A stretch of 7,652 nucleotides of DNA from an uncultured bacterium (GTDB lineage: Bacteria; Patescibacteriota; Minisyncoccia; Spechtbacterales; HO2-43-30). Location: positions 1-7,652 of the forward strand of contig CAJXHR010000023.1 of NCBI GenBank assembly GCA_913054525.1, in the 5' to 3' direction. Position 1 is the first letter of the stretch, and each line of letters opens with the position of its first letter. Made by a program: the position numbers and the translations under genes. This document shows positions 1 to 4,341 of this stretch, one piece after another. Below the pieces are notes generated by a model. It saw only the letters and a list, made by a program, of their open reading frames with translations, was not told where the DNA came from and did not search any database.

Positions 1-691
1 AGTCCCGCGCGCGCTTTAGGAGGCGGTTTGCTACTCGCGGAGTCGAGCGGCTGGACCGAGCAATCAGGCCGAGTCCTTCTTCGTCGGTATTTATGCCAAG
101 GATGCCCGCTGATCTTTTTAAAATTTTTAGAATATCCTCCATATTATAAAACCCGAGGCGGAATGTTGCTCCAAAGCGGCTTCGAAGAGGGGAGGATAGG
201 AGCCCTATGCGCGTGGTTGCCGCAATAAGAGTAAAGGGCGGTAAATCCAGCTGTATTGTGCGTGCCGAAGGCCCTTTTCCGATTATTATGTCCAAAACCC
301 TGTCTTCCATGGCGGGGTAGAGCACTTCTTCTATTTGCTTGTTCAGCCGATGCGCTTCATCTATAAACAAAATATCTCCGGGAGAGAGATTCGTGAGGAT
401 TGCCGCGAGGTCCCCTATTTTTTCAATGGCAGGGCCCGAAGTTATTTTCATATTTGTCTGCATTTCACAGGCGATAATATGGCTTAAGCTCGTTTTTCCA
501 AGGCCCGGCGGCCCATACAAAAGAATATGTTCAAGCGTGTCTCCTCTCTTTTTTGCTGCTTCTATGAATATTTTTAGATTTTCTTTTATGTTGTCCTGGC
601 CGATATATTCTTCCCATGCTTTTGGACGCAGCGCAGTATCTAGCGAGCGGTCTTCTGTTTTTTTGGCAGGCGACGTTATGGGGGTTGACAT
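1..691 (-). CDS. ruvB: Holliday junction branch migration ATPase RuvB (3' end outside window)
   Basis: RuvB is the AAA+ motor that works with RuvA to drive branch migration of Holliday junctions in recombination and repair. The visible 230 residues cover the large AAA+ domain and the start of the small one, of the roughly 330-350 usual for the family. Seen in order: [12 protein letters not shown] near 21-32, Walker A GPPGLGKT at 60-67, [18 protein letters not shown] near 85-102, Walker B FIDEAHRL at 109-116, [20 protein letters not shown] near 125-143, sensor 1 AATTR at 157-161, and the arginine-finger segment SPLRSRFG at 167-174. A small departure is RSTPR (215-219) where the family usually has RGTPR. 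The start is fixed by an in-frame TAG 15 bases upstream with no other start codon between. There is no convincing Shine-Dalgarno sequence. The start codon overlaps the -35 box of an opposite-strand promoter. The gene runs off the left edge, so the C-terminal DNA-binding domain is not seen. Confidence 0.96.
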   Translation of the reverse strand, partial: MSTPITSPAKKTEDRSLDTALRPKAWEEYIGQDNIKENLKIFIEAAKKRGDTLEHILLYGPPGLGKTSLSHIIACEMQTNMKITSGPAIEKIGDLAAILTNLSPGDILFIDEAHRLNKQIEEVLYPAMEDRVLDIIIGKGPSARTIQLDLPPFTLIAATTRIGLLSSPLRSRFGATFRLGFYNMEDILKILKRSAGILGINTDEEGLGLIARSSRSTPRVANRLLKRARD

Positions 692-713
692 AGTTGGATA
701 TTTCTGCTAATAT
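685..713 (+). promoter_or_regulatory. Sigma70-type promoter for the 722-890 RNA
   Basis: A perfect -35 box TTGACA (685-690) is followed by a 17-base spacer and an extended -10, TGc then TAATAT (TG at 705-706, hexamer 708-713). The hexamer matches consensus at four of six positions, including the key A2 and T6. The predicted start is about 720-722, exactly where the left arm of the long inverted repeat begins. The -35 box overlaps the ruvB start codon on the other strand. No plus-strand protein gene follows, which points to an RNA product. Function is inferred from sequence match and spacing. Confidence 0.72.
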
Positions 714-728
714 TTAAGGTTAAACGCC

Positions 729-734
729 ATTATA
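729..734 (-). promoter_or_regulatory. Possible -10 box for ruvB
   Basis: On the minus strand this reads TATAAT, a perfect -10 hexamer, and would start a ruvB transcript near 721-722 with a leader of about 30 bases. No -35 box resembling TTGACA is found at 16-18 bases spacing. The hexamer also lies within the left arm of the RNA closing stem, so it may be incidental. If active, its transcript and the plus-strand RNA would each run over the other promoter. ruvB could instead be transcribed by read-through from pilB. Confidence 0.33.
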
Positions 735-748
735 GTACTGTAGGCACT

Positions 749-770
749 TCTCCCGATTTCGGTCGGGAGA
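749..770 (+). other. Strong internal hairpin of the small RNA
   Basis: Eight consecutive pairs, TCTCCCGA (749-756) with TCGGGAGA (763-770), enclose a six-base loop TTTCGG. A further T-G wobble is possible at 748/771. It sits three bases after the closing stem. No T run follows on either strand, so it is not a terminator by itself. Confidence 0.75.
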
Positions 771-863
771 GGAGGGATATGTCTTAGTAATACGGATCAA
801 GTAGCTCCGGCTCCTTGTCTCCTCGGGTATATCCTAATACTCTTGGTTCCCAAGCTAGAGATC

Positions 864-890
864 GCCTACAGTCCTATGATGGCGTTTTTT
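864..890 (+). terminator. 3' arm plus T run: predicted intrinsic terminator of the small RNA
   Basis: The right arm of the inverted repeat ends in GGCG and is directly followed by six T (885-890). The nascent 3' arm would pair with the 5' end of the same RNA, so the closing stem itself would act as the terminator hairpin. It ends four bases before the stop codon of the convergent pilB gene. On the minus strand the equivalent hairpin is followed only by TTTAA, a weak termination signal for pilB transcripts. Confidence 0.55.
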
Positions 891-894
891 GTAT

Positions 895-2568
895 TCATTC
901 TCCTGTTACTCTTTCAACTTCCTCTATAGTCGTTATTCCTTCGAGTACCCTAAGAAAGCCGTCTTGCTTCATGGTTATCATACCTTTTTCTTTTGTATAT
1001 TGGCGTACTTTCGTTATGGGAGGGTTCTCAAGTATAAATTTTTCAAATTCCGCGTCGTTTACTAATATTTCATAAACTCCGACCCTTCCCTTGTATCCGC
1101 TTGAATGACAAGTATCGCAGCCCTTTGTCCTTGGAAGTTTGAGGCCCTGGGCGATTTCCTGCGGGAGCCTGAGCGATGAAGGAAGATTTGCAAGTTCGGC
1201 TTTTAATAGGGAGAGTTCCTCGGCAGAGGCCGCTTCGAGACGTTTGCATTTTTCGCATGTCCTGCGTACCAGCCGCTGGGCTATTGCCATGTTCATGGCC
1301 GGTCCTATCACGGAAGAGCTTGCGCCAAGGTCCACGAGGCGCGGTACGACGCCTGCGACATCATTTGTATGCAGGGTTGAGAGCAAAAGATGTCCCGTGA
1401 GAGAGGCCTGTAGGGCCGTGTCCGCTGTTTCCAGGTCCCTTATTTCTCCAATAAGAATAATATCAGGGTCCTGCCTCAGGATTGAGCGCAGGCCGGAAGC
1501 GAAAGTATAGCCGTGCTCCGCGGAAACCTGGGTCTGGGATATGCCCTCAAGGTGGTATTCTATAGGGTCCTCAACGGTGATGATTTTGACCTCCGGGGTT
1601 TTGAGCTTTTTGAGGAACGCGTAGAGCGTGGTTGTCTTGCCCGAGCCGGTGGGGCCGGTCGTCAGTATCATGCCGTTTGGCTTTTTGATTTGTTTTTCTA
1701 CTATTTTTAATAAATCTTCCCGTATGCCAAGCTGTTCCATAGAAAGCAGGGATGCGGGGTCCAGTACGCGCAAAACAATATTTTCTCCATATGCTCCGGG
1801 GAGCACCGAGCTTCTGATTTGTATTTCGAATTTTCCGAAAGATACGCTGAATCTGCCGTCCTGCGCGGCATTTTTGATATTCAGCTTCATCTCGGATAGA
1901 AGTTTTATACGCGACAAAAGAAGTTTGTATATATGGGCATCTAGCGTTGAAGCGTCCCGCATAAGGCCGTCTATGCGGAGACGCAGGCGTATATCTTTTT
2001 CCTGGGGCTCTATATGTACGTCCGAAGCATCCAGGGCAAGCGCGCTTGCAAGCAGGAGCTCGGCTATTAACGAGGCGTTTTTTTGAGAAGATATTTTTCC
2101 GATGGCTTCCCCGAGATCCTCTATGGACCTTATTTCCTTGCGGAATCTTTCAAGCTCCCGGGGGGAGATATCAACTTCTCCGGATATTTTTTCTTTGCCC
2201 AGGGCAGTTTGTTTGTAGCCGGACCACGCTTTTTTTAGGCTGTGCGGCGAGGCCATAGCCATAGAAACATTCTCGAATCTGTCCTTAAGATTTTCTATGA
2301 TTTTTTTTGTGTCGGGATCTTGCGGATCAGCCACCGCGACTGCCAAAGATTGGCCTTTTTTACTGATTACCGCAAGGCCTGCCTCTTTTGCTTCGTGCTC
2401 AGGCACGATTTCAAGGGCTTCACGGTCTATGGGTTTGAATGTCAGGTTTATATAGGGGAACCCCAAAAGTTTCGCGGATTTTTTTGCGGCCTCTTCTTCT
2501 TCTTTTACTCGGACTATGCCAAGTTTACGTTCTTGTGTCTTTTCTTTGGGGAATTTTATTGGGGACAT
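895..2568 (-). CDS. pilB: Type IV pilus / type II secretion assembly ATPase (PilB/GspE family)
   Basis: This is the cytoplasmic hexameric ATPase that powers pilin polymerisation. At 557 residues it is near the usual 560-570. Motifs in order: a shortened N-terminal MshEN/GspE_N-like region near 30-118 (DP at 81-82), SDVHIEP at 182-188, QDGRFSV at 236-242, Walker A GPTGSGKT at 305-312, Asp box EDPIEYHLEGISQTQV at 333-348, Walker B DPDIILIGEIRD at 367-378, His box TGHLLLSTLHTND at 391-403, and a zinc-type tetracysteine C438-x2-C441 ... C484-x2-C487. The tetracysteine and the N-terminal domain favour PilB/GspE over the retraction ATPase PilT. The start lies five bases after the stop of the upstream DHH-like gene, with no near Shine-Dalgarno sequence, so translational coupling is likely. 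It ends in TGA, showing TGA is a stop here. Whether it serves pili, competence or secretion cannot be decided from this window. Confidence 0.95.
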   Translation of the reverse strand: MSPIKFPKEKTQERKLGIVRVKEEEEAAKKSAKLLGFPYINLTFKPIDREALEIVPEHEAKEAGLAVISKKGQSLAVAVADPQDPDTKKIIENLKDRFENVSMAMASPHSLKKAWSGYKQTALGKEKISGEVDISPRELERFRKEIRSIEDLGEAIGKISSQKNASLIAELLLASALALDASDVHIEPQEKDIRLRLRIDGLMRDASTLDAHIYKLLLSRIKLLSEMKLNIKNAAQDGRFSVSFGKFEIQIRSSVLPGAYGENIVLRVLDPASLLSMEQLGIREDLLKIVEKQIKKPNGMILTTGPTGSGKTTTLYAFLKKLKTPEVKIITVEDPIEYHLEGISQTQVSAEHGYTFASGLRSILRQDPDIILIGEIRDLETADTALQASLTGHLLLSTLHTNDVAGVVPRLVDLGASSSVIGPAMNMAIAQRLVRRTCEKCKRLEAASAEELSLLKAELANLPSSLRLPQEIAQGLKLPRTKGCDTCHSSGYKGRVGVYEILVNDAEFEKFILENPPITKVRQYTKEKGMITMKQDGFLRVLEGITTIEEVERVTGE

Positions 2569-2573
2569 TATTT

Positions 2574-3755
2574 TTATGATATCTCATTTTCTCCTAATGC
2601 GGAAGATATAGCGGATATAATTTTTTCCTGCTCCGATGCGTCTTTTGAAGGAAGAGTAAATACTATATTATTGCCGCGCTTTTCTTGCTTAGCGGCAGGC
2701 AGGGTGTTGCGAATTGCTTCCGAAAGGGGCTTAAGCTGCTGTTCGTAGGCGGCGTGTATAATTCCAAAGTAAGACGAATGGCCCGCCCGTCCGGGCAGGT
2801 TTTCCCAAAAAATAATAAACAAATTTGCCTGGGAAAAGTTATTTTTAAGTTCGGTAAGTATAGGAGGTATTTGCTTTGCATTGGCGCCGGATTCAGAAAA
2901 GTCCTCTTTGGTTATAATGATCCACATAAGCTTTGCGTCCTTTATGTACCTAAGCTTAGCCATAGCTATTCCCCAAAGTTTCAAAAATTCAAACGATTTT
3001 GTTTTGAAAAGATTTTTGATAATTTCTTGCTGGTCTGCCTCGCAAGACATGAGATATGCCGCTTCATGCAGCGCATTTGGCTTTGTGCGCGAATTTTGAA
3101 AGTTAGCGGTTGCTCCTATGATTCCCGCGAGCAAGGGCGTAGCAACATCTTTTGTTATAAGATTTTCGTCCCACTTTTTTAGCAATATCGTTGTAATTTC
3201 AGAACAGGAAGAGCAAGACGGTTCTATTATATTTATCTCCCCAAATCTTTCGTTGGATGGATTTTTATCTATATTTATTATGGCTGTCTCATAGAAGAGC
3301 GAGGCGTTGCGTTCAAATTCGTTTTCAAGCGACTCTAAATCATCTATGCCAATTGTGATTATTGAGTCGTAATTAAATTTTGATAAACTAATATGAACAT
3401 CCTGCTCTTCTATGCGGATGCCGGAAGAGGGGGTTATATGGATGTCCAGGCGAGAGTCTGACCGGTCATAGCTTATTTGTTCTACGGATTTTTGCGACAC
3501 ATCCACCGAAATAATAAGATCTCGCGTGGAGTTGATTGTTCGCTGGGGGCTTGTTTCATCCCCAAGAAAATAAAAATGCTCCGGAATTTCGCAAGGCGTG
3601 AAAAGTGTTGCTTGCTTTTTGTTTTGCCGAAGAACTCGCGCAAGCGCGATGGAAGCGGGATATGTGTCCTCTATGTCCTGTTCCCCCGCGATAATTAAAA
3701 TATTTTTGCTATTCCCAAGATGCGCATGGGCCTGTTGGTATTCGTCGAGTGCCAT
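2574..3755 (-). CDS. Degenerate DHH-family phosphoesterase-like protein, probably non-catalytic
   Basis: The 393-residue protein has the layout of the NrnA-type DHH phosphoesterases (oligoribonuclease/pAp phosphatase), but the metal-binding motifs look lost. Near 18-40, NILIIAGEQDIEDTYPASIA aligns with the family pattern of H-x-x-P-DGDAIGS but lacks its His and DGD. At 161-172, NIDKNPSNERFG stands where the family has IDHH..N..FG, so DHH has become DKN. At 208-219, LLAGIIGATANF stands where GI..DT..F is usual. D85 in ISVDVSQ may be kept. The C-terminal third shows no GGGH-type DHHA1 motif; the nearest segment is GRAGHSS at 322-328. Motif comparison is from memory of the family. I see no signal peptide or membrane segment. 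It is the first gene of the minus-strand unit and sits five bases upstream of pilB, suggesting a structural or regulatory role tied to the pilus motor (inference). Fold assignment is fairly sure, function unknown. Confidence 0.8.
   Translation of the reverse strand: MALDEYQQAHAHLGNSKNILIIAGEQDIEDTYPASIALARVLRQNKKQATLFTPCEIPEHFYFLGDETSPQRTINSTRDLIISVDVSQKSVEQISYDRSDSRLDIHITPSSGIRIEEQDVHISLSKFNYDSIITIGIDDLESLENEFERNASLFYETAIINIDKNPSNERFGEINIIEPSCSSCSEITTILLKKWDENLITKDVATPLLAGIIGATANFQNSRTKPNALHEAAYLMSCEADQQEIIKNLFKTKSFEFLKLWGIAMAKLRYIKDAKLMWIIITKEDFSESGANAKQIPPILTELKNNFSQANLFIIFWENLPGRAGHSSYFGIIHAAYEQQLKPLSEAIRNTLPAAKQEKRGNNIVFTLPSKDASEQEKIISAISSALGENEIS
2782..2799 (-). repeat. GC-rich palindrome inside the DHH-like gene
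   Basis: On the coding strand CCTGCCCG and CGGGCGGG flank GA, giving eight pairs with one T-G wobble. It encodes part of the ENLPGRAG segment (318-325) in the C-terminal region. It is much more GC-rich than the surrounding gene. It could be a remnant of a small dispersed repeat inserted in frame. Confidence 0.5.
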
Positions 3756-3775
3756 TTTTTATGCTCAATCTTTCT

Positions 3776-3804
3776 AATTTACTCTGTTTCATTTTGGTGG
3801 TCAA
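3776..3804 (-). promoter_or_regulatory. Promoter for the DHH-like gene and pilB
   Basis: On the minus strand TTGACC (3804-3799), a 17-base spacer and TAAATT (3781-3776) form a good sigma70-type promoter. The predicted start is the A at about 3769, giving a leader of about 14 bases with no Shine-Dalgarno sequence before the ATG at 3755. It is back to back with the tsaE promoter in the same 106-base intergenic region. Confidence 0.6.
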
Positions 3805-3825
3805 CAAACGGAATTGGGGAAAAGT

Positions 3826-3855
3826 TTGTGATTTGGCTGTAAATATGGCTATAAT
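3826..3855 (+). promoter_or_regulatory. Promoter for tsaE-polA, predicted leaderless
   Basis: TTGTGA (3826-3831), an 18-base spacer and a perfect TATAAT (3850-3855) precede tsaE. The six bases GGGACA separate the -10 box from the ATG, so the usual +1 position falls on the A of the start codon at 3862. There is no Shine-Dalgarno sequence and no room for one in such a transcript. This also supports the chosen tsaE start. Confidence 0.7.
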
Positions 3856-3861
3856 GGGACA

Positions 3862-4341
3862 ATGGAATTATCATCTATTACCACGAAATCCTCTCAAGCA
3901 ACGATAGCTTCAGCTAAGAAATTTCTGGAAAAAGTGTTAAAGGAGGCCCGGGAAGATGCCCCCCTTATTTTTTATTTGGAAGGGGAGCTGGGCTCGGGCA
4001 AGACGCATTTTGTAAAAGGGCTTGCCGAAGCCCTTGGCATAAAGGACAATATAACTAGTCCGACTTTTGTGTTGATGAAGAAGTACGCTGTTTCCGGCAG
4101 TACTGCAGCACGACAGGCAGGTAAAAAATTATTTTTTCACATAGATTGTTATAGGATATATGACTCCCAAGACGCAAGGCAGATTGGGCTTGATAAAATT
4201 TTGGAAAATCCAAGAGCGATTGTGGCCGTAGAATGGGCGGAAAGGATCGCGGATATTGTTCCAAAGCCGTATTGGAAGCTTGTATTTAAGCATATTGACG
4301 ATAAAACGAGGAAAATAGTTATAAAAAATGTCCAAAGATAA
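3862..4341 (+). CDS. tsaE: tRNA t6A threonylcarbamoyladenosine synthesis ATPase TsaE
   Basis: TsaE is the small ATPase that works with TsaB and TsaD to make t6A at position 37 of ANN-decoding tRNAs, in the cytoplasm. The 159 residues match the usual 150-170. Seen: Walker A GELGSGKT at 41-48, the SPTF switch motif at 66-69 (NITSPTFVLM), HIDCYRI at 93-99 with the conserved Asp at 95, and VEWAERI at 123-129. Residues about 76-87 form a Ser/Ala/Gly-rich insertion just before HIDCYR, in what is normally a short loop. The start codon sits at the predicted transcription start of a leaderless mRNA. The 3' end overlaps the polA start by 14 bases, so the two form an operon. The tsaB and tsaD partners are not in the window. 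Confidence 0.94.
   Translation: MELSSITTKSSQATIASAKKFLEKVLKEAREDAPLIFYLEGELGSGKTHFVKGLAEALGIKDNITSPTFVLMKKYAVSGSTAARQAGKKLFFHIDCYRIYDSQDARQIGLDKILENPRAIVAVEWAERIADIVPKPYWKLVFKHIDDKTRKIVIKNVQR
4087..4122 (+). repeat. In-frame low-complexity insertion in tsaE
   Basis: Twelve codons (residues 76-87, AVSGSTAARQAG) lengthen the loop between SPTFVLM and HIDCYR beyond what I recall for the family. The segment is richer in GC than its flanks and holds the 8-base palindrome CAGTACTG. It may be a small inserted repeat that kept the frame. The call rests on family memory, not on an alignment. Confidence 0.4.

Larger units (their letters stand above)
722..887. repeat. Long inverted repeat, 24-base arms 722-745 and 864-887
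   Basis: The two arms are reverse complements at 22 of 24 positions in DNA, separated by 118 bases. The arms begin with AAACGCC and end with GGCGTTT. One of the two differences becomes a U-G wobble in plus-strand RNA but an A-C mismatch in minus-strand RNA, which favours function in the plus-strand transcript. No clear target-site duplication flanks the arms. I interpret them as the closing stem of an RNA; terminal repeats of a miniature transposable element are the other reading. Confidence 0.85.
722..890 (+). ncRNA. Candidate structured small RNA, about 169 nt, unassigned family
   Basis: I do not recognise the family. The unit has its own promoter (685-713), a long closing stem formed by 722-745 and 864-887, and six T at 885-890, like a complete small RNA gene with an intrinsic terminator. 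In plus-strand RNA the closing stem has 23 of 24 pairs (one U-G wobble at 731/878, one U-C mismatch at 736/873). Inside lie hairpin 749-756/763-770 (8 bp, loop UUUCGG), hairpin 798-817 (CAAG/CUUG, a U-C mismatch, AGC/GCU, with a cUCCGg tetraloop of the stable UNCG class), and hairpin 842-846/850-854. The apical part can fold in more than one way: GGAT 794-797 can pair with ATCC 831-834, and GAGGAG 769-774 with CTCCTC 819-824. Size and a closing stem recall 6S RNA, but the strong 5' internal hairpin is not typical of it. A mobile repeat is the main alternative. No open reading frame fits the unit. Confidence 0.68.

Noticed and set aside
749..770. Intrinsic terminator for pilB or ruvB
   Set aside because: The stem is strong, but neither strand has a T run after it.
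794..834. SRP RNA or tRNA-like structure within the element
   Set aside because: The conserved SRP domain IV bases (GGAAGG ... AGCA) are absent on both strands, and no seven-base T-loop or anticodon arm can be drawn.
722..887. Miniature transposable element (MITE)
   Set aside because: The arms look like terminal inverted repeats, but no target-site duplication is visible, and the promoter and T run line up exactly with the arm ends, which an insertion would not explain. Not fully excluded without a genome-wide copy count.
722..890. Assignment of the small RNA to 6S RNA
   Set aside because: Length and a long closing stem fit, but an 8-bp hairpin just inside the closing stem on the 5' side and a branched core do not match the usual rod with one central bubble. 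I kept it as unassigned.
895..897. Alternative genetic code with TGA as an amino acid
   Set aside because: pilB ends with TGA at a normal family length, so TGA is a stop here.
815..1075. Plus-strand open frame of 86 codons overlapping the small RNA and pilB 3' end
   Set aside because: It runs through the RNA stem and is antisense to the pilB C-terminus, with no start signal of its own.
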